Assembly: GCA_030265685.1 (NCBI GenBank)
Contig: JAJDGO010000008.1
Coordinates: forward strand, 1-46,142
Direction: 5' to 3'
Length of the DNA: 46,142 nucleotides
Origin: Bacteroidales bacterium OttesenSCG-928-M11
GTDB taxonomy: Bacteria; Bacteroidota; Bacteroidia; Bacteroidales; Azobacteroidaceae
Below, piece after piece: positions 37,451-46,142 of this stretch. The stretch's first letter is position 1. The number at the start of each line of letters is the position of its first letter. The notes beneath the pieces are model-generated. The model ran no database searches. It had not been told where the DNA came from and was given only the letters and a program-made list of their open reading frames with translations. A program made the translations under genes and the position numbers.

Positions 37451-39916
37451 ATGAAACTATCAGACTTACGTCCGGGCGAATCGGGAATCATAGTTAAAGT
37501 ATTAGGACGAGGAGCTTTCCGTAAACGCATTATCGAAATGGGCTTTGTGAAAGGAAAAAAAGTGGAAGTAATAACAAAAGCTCCACTAAAAGATCCTACG
37601 GAATATAAAATTATGGACTACGAAATATCGCTTCGTAGAAGCGAAGCAGAGTTAGTAGAAATAATTACCGAAGCCGAAGCTCTCTCTTTTTTACGTAAAG
37701 AACGAGACGAAAATTACGATAACTTAGATTTAGATGACGATGAATTGGGTCGAGTTGCCCACGAACATAGCCGCGTTATCAATGTAGCTTTGGTCGGAAA
37801 TCCTAATTCCGGAAAAACTTCTCTCTTTAATATTGCTTCCGGTACACACGAACGGGTGGGAAACTACAGTGGAGTTACCGTAGATGCCAAAGAAGGTCGA
37901 TTTTCGTACAAAGGTTATCGTTTCAATTTAATCGATCTTCCCGGAACTTATTCTCTTTCGCCTTATTCTCCCGAAGAACTTTATGTTCGTAAACATATTA
38001 ATGAGGGAACTCCTGATATAATCATCAATGTAATATCGGCATCCAATTTGGAACGTAATCTATACTTGACTACGCAGTTGATTGATATGGACGCTACGGC
38101 TGTTATTGCTCTCAATATGTACGATGAGTTGGAAAAATCGGGGGCTACTTTCGACTACGAACGATTGGGAAAAATGATTGGTTACCCGGTTGTTCCTACT
38201 ATTGCCAAATCAGGAAGCGGAATCAACCAATTATTTGATAAAGTAATTGATGTATATGAGGGTAATTGTCCTATTGCCCGGCATATACATATTAATTATG
38301 GCGAAGAAATAGAAACCGGCATTAAACACGTAAAAAATCTAATCAAAAAAGAAGATACAATAGGGCTTGATGTATCAAGACGTTATCTCAGTATTCTCCT
38401 TTTAGAAGAAGATAAAGAAGCCGAAGAATTTATAAAAAAACTTCCCGGAGCTCAAAATATACTACGCGAACGCGATATTCATGCCCGTCAGATAAAAGAA
38501 GAATACAAAGAAGATACAGAATCTGCTTTTGCCGACATTCGTTATGGCTTTATAGATGGAGCATTGAAGAAAACTTTCAAAGAAGGAAAAGAAGATTCTC
38601 TGAAAATTACTCATCTTATCGACAAACTACTCATTAATAAATATTGGGGTTTGCCTATCTTTTTTCTATTTATCTTCCTAATGTTTCAAGGAACATTCTT
38701 TCTCGGAGAATATCCTATGGCTTGGATCGAATCTTTAGTAGGGTGGATTGGCGAAGTAGTAGGAAATAATATGGAACGTGGTCCGTTCAAAGAACTCTTA
38801 ACAGGCGGTATTATTAACGGAGTGGGAAGTGTTATTGTCTTTCTTCCCAATATTGTTATCCTTTATTTGTTTATCTCGTTCATGGAAGATACGGGATATA
38901 TGGCGCGCGCGGCTTTCATCATGGATAAGTTTATGCAAAAGATGGGGCTTCACGGAAAGTCTTTCATCCCACTTATAATGGGATTCGGATGTAATGTGCC
39001 TGCAATCATGGGCGCGCGGATTATTGAAAGCCGGAATACTCGTCTGATAACTATACTTATTAATCCATTAATGTCATGTTCGGCTCGACTTCCGGTTTAT
39101 CTTTTGCTTGCCGGAGCTTTTTTCCCTAATCATGGCGGGATAGTTCTTTTTAGTTTGTACCTTACTGGTATTTTATTGGCGATTGCTGTTTCTCGTATAT
39201 TGAAAAGATTTCTTATCAAGGGCGAAGATCTTCCTTTTGTTATGGAGCTTCCACCTTATCGTATGCCGACAATGAAAGCAACTTTGCGTCATATGTGGGA
39301 TAGAACGTCGCAATATCTTCGTAAGATGGGAGGAATTATATTAGTAGCTAGTATAATTATATGGTTTTTGGGGTATTTTCCGCAAAACAAAGAACTGAAT
39401 AATCACTACGAAGCTTTGATCGAACAAGTCGAAAAAGATTATGTAGACAACCCCGACGAAGCCGAAAAGATTATAAATCAATTAGACAAACAACGACTTG
39501 CAGAACATCAACCTACTTCTTACATAGGACGTATTGGTCATTGGACAGAACCTTTGGTTCGGCCTCTTGGCTTCGACTGGAAGATCAGCGCGAGTCTTCT
39601 TTCCGGGATGGCCGCAAAGGAGATTGTGGTAAGTACTATGGGGATACTTTATACGGGCGATGGAGAAGATGACGATTTGTTACGAGAGCGTCTTCCGCAA
39701 GAACACCGAGCGGATGGAAGTCCGGCTTTCACGCCGTTGATTGCTCTTAGTTTACTTGTCTTTGTTCTGATTTATTTCCCTTGTATTGCAACTATTGCAG
39801 CTATTAGAAACGAGTCCGGTTCTTGGAAATGGGCTTTGTTTACGGTCGTTTATACTACAACTTTGGCTTGGATAATGAGTTTTGCCGTCTATCAGATAGG
39901 TTCGTTGTTTACATAA
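37451..39916 (+). CDS. feoB: Fused FeoA-FeoB ferrous iron transporter
   Basis: N-terminal FeoA domain (MKLSDLRPGESGIIVKVLGRGAFRKRIIEMGFVKGKKVEV) then FeoB (VALVGNPNSGKTSLFNIASGTHERVGNYSGVTVDAKEG...NLIDLPGTYSLSPYSPEE). Confidence 0.96.
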   Translation: MKLSDLRPGESGIIVKVLGRGAFRKRIIEMGFVKGKKVEVITKAPLKDPTEYKIMDYEISLRRSEAELVEIITEAEALSFLRKERDENYDNLDLDDDELGRVAHEHSRVINVALVGNPNSGKTSLFNIASGTHERVGNYSGVTVDAKEGRFSYKGYRFNLIDLPGTYSLSPYSPEELYVRKHINEGTPDIIINVISASNLERNLYLTTQLIDMDATAVIALNMYDELEKSGATFDYERLGKMIGYPVVPTIAKSGSGINQLFDKVIDVYEGNCPIARHIHINYGEEIETGIKHVKNLIKKEDTIGLDVSRRYLSILLLEEDKEAEEFIKKLPGAQNILRERDIHARQIKEEYKEDTESAFADIRYGFIDGALKKTFKEGKEDSLKITHLIDKLLINKYWGLPIFFLFIFLMFQGTFFLGEYPMAWIESLVGWIGEVVGNNMERGPFKELLTGGIINGVGSVIVFLPNIVILYLFISFMEDTGYMARAAFIMDKFMQKMGLHGKSFIPLIMGFGCNVPAIMGARIIESRNTRLITILINPLMSCSARLPVYLLLAGAFFPNHGGIVLFSLYLTGILLAIAVSRILKRFLIKGEDLPFVMELPPYRMPTMKATLRHMWDRTSQYLRKMGGIILVASIIIWFLGYFPQNKELNNHYEALIEQVEKDYVDNPDEAEKIINQLDKQRLAEHQPTSYIGRIGHWTEPLVRPLGFDWKISASLLSGMAAKEIVVSTMGILYTGDGEDDDLLRERLPQEHRADGSPAFTPLIALSLLVFVLIYFPCIATIAAIRNESGSWKWALFTVVYTTTLAWIMSFAVYQIGSLFT

Positions 39917-39919
39917 AGG

Positions 39920-40399
39920 TTATTGTATAATTCTTCGGGCGTATAGGTAGCGATCTTTATAGTATTTCTCAGAGCTTCCTGTTATAATTATTCCTCGAGA
40001 AGAAGAGGCATGAATGAAACGAAAATTGCCTTTGCCGTCGGCTTTAACAACAATCCCGACATGTCCCGGCTTTTTTTTCTTATTGCTCCCACGAAAGAAA
40101 ACCAAGTCGCCGGGTTGTAGCTTGGAAGTTTTTTTTATTTTTTCTCCAACTTGACTTTGTTGGTCTGTGCTTCTTGGTATTGTATAGTTAAATTCCCGAT
40201 AAACAAACTGCACAAAACCCGAACAGTCGAATCCTTTAGTTGTCGTTCCTCCGTAGCGATAAGGTATTCCGATGTATTTATTAGAATAATTGACAATTTG
40301 TTCAGCTTCGCGGGCAGTGCGTTGCTGTGTACTTTTCGAACTACCACACGAAGAGAGTAGCAAAACAACAGCTATATATAAAACAATCCGGAACTTCAT
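39920..40399 (-). CDS. NlpC/P60 family lipoprotein
   Basis: Lipobox LLLSSCGS; YRYGGTTTKGFDCSGFVQFVYREF, GDLVFFRGSNKKKKPGHVGIVV. Confidence 0.92.
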   Translation of the reverse strand: MKFRIVLYIAVVLLLSSCGSSKSTQQRTAREAEQIVNYSNKYIGIPYRYGGTTTKGFDCSGFVQFVYREFNYTIPRSTDQQSQVGEKIKKTSKLQPGDLVFFRGSNKKKKPGHVGIVVKADGKGNFRFIHASSSRGIIITGSSEKYYKDRYLYARRIIQ

Positions 40400-40481
40400 T
40401 GGTAAATCTATTTTGGAGTTTAGGCAAATATAGAAAATTTGTATTAATTTTGTGTCAAAGTAATAAAGAAAATAGTTCTCA

Positions 40482-41273
40482 ATGAATAAAATAATTAAGA
40501 AAACAAATCTCTCTCCTAATGTAATCCAATTAGAAGTAGAAGCCCCGTTGATCGCCAGATCCCGTAAGGCTGGTCACTTTGTAATAGTTAGGGTTGACAA
40601 AAATAGTGAACGTATACCTCTTACAATAGCGCAAGCAGATATAAATAAGGGAACAATCACTTTGGTTATTCAAACAATTGGAGTGTCTACGCGTAAAATA
40701 TGTGCATTGAACGAAGGCGATTTTCTATCAGATTTGGTAGGCCCGTTAGGGAAGTCTACTCATATAGAGAAGTTCGGAACTGTATTGTGTGCTTGCGGAG
40801 GAGTAGGGACTGCTCCTATGCTTCCTATTATCGAAGCTCTAAAAAAAGCTGGCAATAGAGTGATAACAGTTGAGGCCGCAAGAACTCGGGAACTCATTAT
40901 TCTTGAGGAAGAAGTTCGTAAATATTCCGACGAAGTCATCATTATGACAGATGATGGTTCGTATGGAAACAAAGGACTTATTACCAACGGAATTGAAGAT
41001 GTTATTAAGAAAGAGAAAGTAGACTTATGTATTACTATTGGTCCGGCAGTCATGATGAAGTACGTGACATTATTAACTAAGAAATACGATATTCCGACTA
41101 CTGCATCATTGAATACTATAATGGTTGATGGTACCGGGATGTGTGGTGCTTGCCGAGTATCGGTCGGAGGAAAAGTTCGATTTGTATGTGTTGATGGCCC
41201 GGAGTTTGATGCTCACCAAGTTGATTTTGATGAAATGATAATGCGTTTGAATGCCTATAAAGATTTTGAATAA
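40482..41273 (+). CDS. Sulfide dehydrogenase / ferredoxin-NADP reductase-like FAD/NAD-binding subunit (NfnA/SudB-like)
   Basis: ERIPLTIAQADINKGTITLVIQTIGVSTRKI, CACGGVGTAPMLPI, MVDGTGMCGACRVSVGGKVRFVCVDGPEFDAHQVDF. Confidence 0.9.
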   Translation: MNKIIKKTNLSPNVIQLEVEAPLIARSRKAGHFVIVRVDKNSERIPLTIAQADINKGTITLVIQTIGVSTRKICALNEGDFLSDLVGPLGKSTHIEKFGTVLCACGGVGTAPMLPIIEALKKAGNRVITVEAARTRELIILEEEVRKYSDEVIIMTDDGSYGNKGLITNGIEDVIKKEKVDLCITIGPAVMMKYVTLLTKKYDIPTTASLNTIMVDGTGMCGACRVSVGGKVRFVCVDGPEFDAHQVDFDEMIMRLNAYKDFE

Positions 41274-41275
41274 CT

Positions 41276-42754
41276 ATGATGACAAAAGAAGATATGCTCG
41301 CCTTAAGAAATGAATCTTGGAGAGAAGAATTACGTAAAAAACTCAAAAACAAAGAACGTGCTTCGATTTCCCGCACTCATATGCCGGAGCTTAATCCCGA
41401 ATATCGTTCACATAATTACGAAGAAGTTAATCAAGGACTTTCTTTAGAACAAGCTCTTGTAGAATCGAAACGTTGTTTGGATTGTCCCGACCCTCAATGT
41501 ATATCAGGATGTCCGGTAGGAATTAATATTCCTATGTTTATTAAGAATATTGAACGAGGCGAAGTTTTAGAGGCTGCTCGTGTTCTAAAAGAAACTTCTG
41601 CTTTGCCTGCGGTTTGTGGTAGAGTATGCCCTCAAGAAAAACAATGCGAAAGCCGTTGTATAATGAATAAAATGGGGAAAGATCCAGTGGCTATTGGTTA
41701 CTTGGAACGATTTGCCGCCGATTATGAGCGAGAATCGGGTTCTATATCGATTCCTAAATTAGATAGTAGCAACGGAATAAAGATTGCTGTCGTTGGTTCT
41801 GGTCCGGCCGGACTTTCTTTTGCCGGAGATATGGCAAAATCAGGTTATGATGTCACGGTTTATGAAGCTTTACATGAGATAGGAGGTGTTCTGAAGTACG
41901 GTATTCCTGAATTTAGATTGCCCAACGAGATTGTAGATGTGGAGATAGAGATTCTTCGAAAAATGGGAGTGAAGTTCCATACCAATATAATTATTGGTAA
42001 AACAATTTCGTACGAGGATTTACATGACGCCGGTTATCAAGGAATCTTTATCGCAACAGGCGCCGGACTTCCTAATTTTATGAATATTCCGGGTGAAAAC
42101 TTGTCGGGAGTATTGTCTTCGAACGAGTATTTGACAAGGGTAAACTTAATGCATGCCGGAAGATCAGATAGCGATACGCCTGTTTTTTTAGGAAAGAGAG
42201 TCGCGGTAATTGGAGGTGGTAATACAGCGATGGATTCTGTTCGGACTGCTCGGCGATTGGGTGCGGAAAAAGCAATGATTGTTTACCGTCGTTCGGAACA
42301 AGAAATGCCGGCTCGCGTCGAAGAGGTAAAGCACGCAAAAGAAGAAGGAGTTGAATTTATGAACCTATATAATCCGATAGAGTATATTGGAAACGAGAAA
42401 GGTAAAGTCAAACAAATGATTGTGCAAAAAATGGAGCTTGGAGAGCCTGATGCATCGGGTCGTAGAAGTCCAATTCCAATTGAAGGCGCCATTGAAACAA
42501 TCGATGTAGACTTAGTAATCGTTTCTGTTGGAGTATCTCCTAATCCACTTATCCCAAATGAATTCAAAGGATTGAACACCAGCCGATGGGGAACGATTAT
42601 TGTTAATCAAGATACCATGCAGACCGATTTGTCGGATGTATACGCCGGAGGAGATATTGTTCGTGGTGGAGCAACGGTTATCTTAGCTATGGGCGATGGA
42701 AGAAAAGCGGCGGAAGCAATGCATGTCGGATTACAAACGAATAATAAAAAATAA
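41276..42754 (+). CDS. NADPH-dependent glutamate synthase small-subunit-like oxidoreductase (GltA/NfnB-like)
   Basis: CLDCPDPQCISGCPVGINIPMFI, PAVCGRVCPQEKQCESRC, VVGSGPAGLSFAGDMAKSGYDVTVYEA, VIGGGNTAMDSVRTARRLGA. Confidence 0.92.
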   Translation: MMTKEDMLALRNESWREELRKKLKNKERASISRTHMPELNPEYRSHNYEEVNQGLSLEQALVESKRCLDCPDPQCISGCPVGINIPMFIKNIERGEVLEAARVLKETSALPAVCGRVCPQEKQCESRCIMNKMGKDPVAIGYLERFAADYERESGSISIPKLDSSNGIKIAVVGSGPAGLSFAGDMAKSGYDVTVYEALHEIGGVLKYGIPEFRLPNEIVDVEIEILRKMGVKFHTNIIIGKTISYEDLHDAGYQGIFIATGAGLPNFMNIPGENLSGVLSSNEYLTRVNLMHAGRSDSDTPVFLGKRVAVIGGGNTAMDSVRTARRLGAEKAMIVYRRSEQEMPARVEEVKHAKEEGVEFMNLYNPIEYIGNEKGKVKQMIVQKMELGEPDASGRRSPIPIEGAIETIDVDLVIVSVGVSPNPLIPNEFKGLNTSRWGTIIVNQDTMQTDLSDVYAGGDIVRGGATVILAMGDGRKAAEAMHVGLQTNNKK

Positions 42755-42774
42755 AAAAAGTAATCTTAAAATGG

Positions 42775-42800
42775 AAAGAGTCGCAGAAAAGCGACTCTTT
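42775..42800 (+). terminator. Intrinsic-type terminator after the gltA/nfn pair
   Basis: AAAGAGTCGC-AGAAAA-GCGACTCTTT followed by TCTTTTT. Confidence 0.8.
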
Positions 42801-42898
42801 TCTTTTTGTTGAATTCTTGTCGAATTATCAAACTGGTTTATTGAAGACTTTAAGAAAATGATTATCTTTATCCAATTATTATGTAACTACTACAAGAT

Positions 42899-43837
42899 AT
42901 GAAAACATTCTTTTTTGCAAGTTTATCTTTGTTCCTTTGCATGGAGCTGATTGCTCAAAACAAAGAAACAACTATATTGAACGATGAAATTCTAATTGGG
43001 AAGATAAAAGTTATTCATGAAAAATACACTTGTAAAAATACGACAGATAGTATTACTTACTATTTCAATGAAGCCGGTTTGTTGGTTTCTAAAGAGTCAA
43101 GTCTATTTAGCGGAGGTGATAAAAGGGCAATATATTTATACGATAACAATAATCGAAAGACGAAAACAATAAGGTATGATGAGGACGAAATCCAAACGGA
43201 TTATATCGAATACACTTATGAAGATGGTAATTTGACAAAGCATTTTTATAAACATGCAAAATCAACACCTAAGATTACTCGTTACTTCGATTATGAAATT
43301 ACTACTCATAGATATAATAAAAAAGGAAAGATAATAGAGACGAAAAAAATACTAAAACAGAGAATGTTAAAAAATGAAACTCTGAGAAACCATATCTTAT
43401 ATCAATATGATTCTATTGGCAATTGTATAATTAAAGAGCGCTTAGACATAAATGGAAATATTATTGAAAGAGAATATAATGAATATGCCGACGGTAGATT
43501 AACCGAAACATTCTCTTGGATGATATTTGAAGATGAAGACTTATATACAAGGGATATATACGAATACAACGAAGATACTACAACAAAATCACATACGCAT
43601 ATTGTTTATAATTACGGGAGTACTGAAGAAATAAGCTCCCAATGGAGTGAATATTACTTATATGAAAATAAGTATGATAATCATGGGAAGTTAGTTGGAG
43701 AAATCAAGACAACGCTACAAGACGGTATAATAAAAAAGAAATCTACTTGGCAGTATGTTAGTTTTGATGATTTCGGAAATTGGACACAAAAAACTGTTGG
43801 AAATATGATAATGAATCGTGAAATAGAGTACTATTAG
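42899..43837 (+). CDS. Secreted protein with YD/RHS-like short repeats, function unknown
   Basis: Signal peptide MKTFFFASLSLFLCMELIAQN; recurring Y-x-YD-x-x-GN/GK-like motifs (LYQYDSIGNCIIKERLDINGNIIEREY, NKYDNHGKLVGEI). Confidence 0.65.
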   Translation: MKTFFFASLSLFLCMELIAQNKETTILNDEILIGKIKVIHEKYTCKNTTDSITYYFNEAGLLVSKESSLFSGGDKRAIYLYDNNNRKTKTIRYDEDEIQTDYIEYTYEDGNLTKHFYKHAKSTPKITRYFDYEITTHRYNKKGKIIETKKILKQRMLKNETLRNHILYQYDSIGNCIIKERLDINGNIIEREYNEYADGRLTETFSWMIFEDEDLYTRDIYEYNEDTTTKSHTHIVYNYGSTEEISSQWSEYYLYENKYDNHGKLVGEIKTTLQDGIIKKKSTWQYVSFDDFGNWTQKTVGNMIMNREIEYY

Positions 43838-43873
43838 TTCCCGAACCAAACAACTAACTAATACAAAACACAA

Positions 43874-43903
43874 AAAAAGCATCTGAGAAATCAGATGCTT
43901 TTT
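43874..43903. terminator. Bidirectional intrinsic-type terminator
   Basis: AAAAAGCATCTGA-GAAA-TCAGATGCTTTTT: perfect 13-bp stem with a GNRA tetraloop. Confidence 0.85.
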
Positions 43904-43909
43904 ATTTAG

Positions 43910-43982
43910 TTGCGGGGGCAGGACTCGAACCGACGACCTCCAGGTTATGAGCCTGGCGAGCTACCAACTGCTCCACCCCGCG
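43910..43982 (-). tRNA. tRNA-Met (CAT), initiator-like
   Basis: Minus strand CGCGGGG TG GAGC AGTTGGTA GCTC G CCAGG CTCATAA CCTGG AGGTC GTCGG TTCGAGT CCTGC CCCCGCA A; C1/A72 mismatch and A11-U24 pair are initiator features; CCA not encoded. Confidence 0.9.
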
Positions 43983-43993
43983 GTATTGGATTG

Positions 43994-44024
43994 CAAAGGT
44001 AGACATAAATTTTTAATATGCAAA
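43994..44024 (-). promoter_or_regulatory. Promoter of the tRNA-Met gene
   Basis: Minus strand TTTG (44024-44021), N19, TACCTTTG (44001-43994). Confidence 0.7.
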
Positions 44025-44050
44025 TTTATTTGAAGTTTTTTTTTATTTTC

Positions 44051-44081
44051 TTGTATGTATAACATTTAAGACTTAAATTTG
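44051..44081 (+). promoter_or_regulatory. Promoter of the tetR-fabG operon
   Basis: TTG (44051-44053), N20, TAAATTTG (44074-44081). Confidence 0.6.
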
Positions 44082-44105
44082 CACACTCATTCATAGAGTG
44101 TGCAA
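44079..44105. promoter_or_regulatory. Candidate TetR-type operator
   Basis: TTGCACACTC (44079-44088) - ATTCATA - GAGTGTGCAA (44096-44105): perfect 10-bp arms overlapping the -7 box and predicted start site. Confidence 0.7.
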
Positions 44106-44109
44106 TAAT

Positions 44110-44715
44110 ATGTCCGAAACTATGGCAAAGACAAGAGATAGATTAGTAGAGGTGGCCCGTCAGCTTTTCGCAAGAATCGGAGTGGAGAATACAACTATGA
44201 ATGATATCGCTTTGGCTTCAAAGAAAGGAAGAAGAACTCTCTATACTTATTTCAAAAGCAAAACAGATATCTATCATGCGGTGATTCAGTCCGAGTTGGC
44301 TATCTTGTATAATTCGTTGCAAGCGGTGGTAGAGAAAGATATGTCGGCAGATGAAAAGTTGTTGGAGTTTATTCATATCCGTTTAGAAACAGTTAAAGAT
44401 GTTGTATTTAGGAACGGAACACTTCGTGCCGACTTCTTTCGTGATATATGGCGGGTAGAAAACGTACGGAAAGGATTTGATATTCGCGAAATATCGTATA
44501 TAAAATATATCTTGGACGAGGGCGTCGAGACGGGAGTATTCGAACTAAACGATACCGAATCGATGTCGCTGATATTGCATCATGCGTTCAAAGGATTAGA
44601 AGTTCCTTACATAAGAGGTATAATTCGCGACTCTTCCTTGATAAAGAACGAGCAGGGGATACGAGCGAATAGTGATATAGTGAACTTATTATATAACGGA
44701 ATAAAGAAAAAATAA
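44110..44715 (+). CDS. TetR/AcrR family transcriptional regulator
   Basis: DRLVEVARQLFARIGVENTTMNDIALASKKGRRTLYTYFKSKTDIYHAVI is a TetR HTH; start at 44110 or 44122. Confidence 0.92.
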   Translation: MSETMAKTRDRLVEVARQLFARIGVENTTMNDIALASKKGRRTLYTYFKSKTDIYHAVIQSELAILYNSLQAVVEKDMSADEKLLEFIHIRLETVKDVVFRNGTLRADFFRDIWRVENVRKGFDIREISYIKYILDEGVETGVFELNDTESMSLILHHAFKGLEVPYIRGIIRDSSLIKNEQGIRANSDIVNLLYNGIKKK

Positions 44716-44727
44716 AACAAATTACAG

Positions 44728-45474
44728 ATGAAATTATTAGAAGGAAAAACAGCAGTTATTACAGGAGCTGCACGTGGTATAGGCAAGGCGATTGCCGTTC
44801 GCTTTGCAGAAGAAGGTTGTAACATCGCCTTTACCGACTTGTCTATCGACGACAACGCTAAAGCTACCGAACAAGAAATTGCTGCTTTAGGAGTAAAAGT
44901 AAAAGGATATGCTTCGAACGCTGCTGACTTTGAAGATACGCACCAAGTAGTTAAAACTATTGTAGAAGACTTCGGACGTGTAGATATTCTGATCAATAAC
45001 GCCGGTATTACTCGCGATGGTTTGATGATGAGAATGACAGAGCAACAATGGGATTCGGTTATTAACGTAAACCTAAAGTCTGCTTTCAACTTCATCCATG
45101 CCCTTACTCCGGTAATGATGAAACAAAAAGCAGGAAGTATTATCAATATGAGTTCGGTAGTAGGAGTGTCTGGTAATGCCGGACAAACTAACTATTCGGC
45201 ATCTAAAGCCGGAATGATCGGTTTAGCTAAATCAATCGCAAAAGAATTAGGCTCTCGTGGTATTCGTGCCAATGCTATCGCTCCGGGTTTTATTGCAACA
45301 GAAATGACACACCAATTGTCTGATGAAGTACGTACCGAGTGGGCAAAACAAATCCCTTTGCGTCGTGCCGGAACTCCGGAAGATGTTGCCAATACGGCTT
45401 TATTCTTGGCATCTGACTTGTCGGCTTATGTAACCGGACAAGTAATCCACGTTTGTGGCGGAATGAATACCTAA
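44728..45474 (+). CDS. fabG: 3-oxoacyl-[acyl-carrier-protein] reductase
   Basis: GKTAVITGAARGIGKAIAVRFAEEG, LINNAGITRDGLMMRMTEQQWDSVINVNL, NYSASKAGMIGLAKSIAKELGSRGIRANAIAPGFI. Confidence 0.95.
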   Translation: MKLLEGKTAVITGAARGIGKAIAVRFAEEGCNIAFTDLSIDDNAKATEQEIAALGVKVKGYASNAADFEDTHQVVKTIVEDFGRVDILINNAGITRDGLMMRMTEQQWDSVINVNLKSAFNFIHALTPVMMKQKAGSIINMSSVVGVSGNAGQTNYSASKAGMIGLAKSIAKELGSRGIRANAIAPGFIATEMTHQLSDEVRTEWAKQIPLRRAGTPEDVANTALFLASDLSAYVTGQVIHVCGGMNT

Positions 45475-45494
45475 TACCGTTTATCGATTAATCT

Positions 45495-46142
45495 ATGAAC
45501 GTTCTTTACGAAGACAATCATATCATAGCAGTAAATAAAACTTGCTCCGAAATAGTTCAGGGTGATAAAACCGGCGACACACCTCTATCCGAGATTGTGA
45601 AGCTTTATATTAAAGAAAAATATAATAAGCCCGGAGAAGTTTTTCTCGGAGTTACACATCGATTGGACCGACCCGTTTCCGGGTTGGTCCTTTTCGCACG
45701 AACCAGTAAAGCCTTGTCGCGGATGAACGAAATGTTTCGCGATGGAAAAATCAAGAAAACATACTGGGCGATAGTGAAAAACCGGCCGCCGCAAGAGGAG
45801 GGACAATTGATCCACTATCTTGTTCGCAACGAAAAACAAAACAAATCGTATGCATACGATACGGAGAAACCTCATTCAAAGAAAGCCATTCTTAATTATA
45901 AAATGATTGCCCGTTCAGACAATTACTATCTCTTAGAGATCGATCTGAAGACCGGGCGTCACCACCAAATACGTTGCCAGTTGGCCAAGATGGGTTGTCC
46001 TATCAAAGGCGATTTGAAATACGGATTCCCTCGTTCCAACCCCGATGGTGGAATCAGTTTACATTCGCGCAAAGCGCAATTCATACACCCCGTATCGAAG
46101 TTAGATTTAGAAATCATTGCTCCTCTGCCAGGCGATAAGCTT
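45495..46142 (+). CDS. RluA family pseudouridine synthase, truncated by window end; absent from the ORF track
   Basis: Manual translation: MNVLYEDNHIIAVNKTCSEIVQGDKTGDTPL...VTHRLDRPVSGLVLFARTSKALSRMN...LLEIDLKTGRHHQIRCQLAKMGCPIKGDLKYG. Confidence 0.92.
   Translation, partial: MNVLYEDNHIIAVNKTCSEIVQGDKTGDTPLSEIVKLYIKEKYNKPGEVFLGVTHRLDRPVSGLVLFARTSKALSRMNEMFRDGKIKKTYWAIVKNRPPQEEGQLIHYLVRNEKQNKSYAYDTEKPHSKKAILNYKMIARSDNYYLLEIDLKTGRHHQIRCQLAKMGCPIKGDLKYGFPRSNPDGGISLHSRKAQFIHPVSKLDLEIIAPLPGDKL

Noticed and set aside
37451-37700. FeoA-FeoB fusion as a novelty
   Set aside because: FeoAB fusion is already established in Bacteroides and relatives.

Overview
The window is a 46.1 kb Bacteroidales-like segment (AT-rich, TTTG-N17-20-TAnnTTTG promoters, GH92/GH125/GH88 and S-type sulfatase genes, FeoAB fusion). 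It is mostly housekeeping genes plus a small alpha-mannan gene cluster (GH125, GH92 fused to an EEP domain, GH92). The left edge joins a 5' fragment of pfkA to an N-terminally truncated ispH. One initiator-type tRNA-Met is present. I found no CRISPR array, rRNA, transposase or integrase. The most unusual signal is non-coding. Three intergenic arrays (about 17251-17399, 23190-23272 and 34977-35081) share one geometry: 17-nt imperfect palindromes separated by 5-nt spacers, giving an exact 22-bp period. The half-site sequence differs between arrays, but arrays 2 and 3 share the 17-mer AAAAGATACTATAACTT. Other items of interest are inverted repeats lying on the core promoters of the mannan cluster and of the tetR-fabG operon, a GH92-EEP fusion, an ATP-grasp-like unknown protein translationally coupled to the lepA operon, an OmpA protein with a cytoplasmic domain resembling a nucleic-acid-binding fold, and an unlisted FeoB-associated Cys-rich mini-protein. 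All calls come from reading the sequence and recalling protein families; no database search was run.
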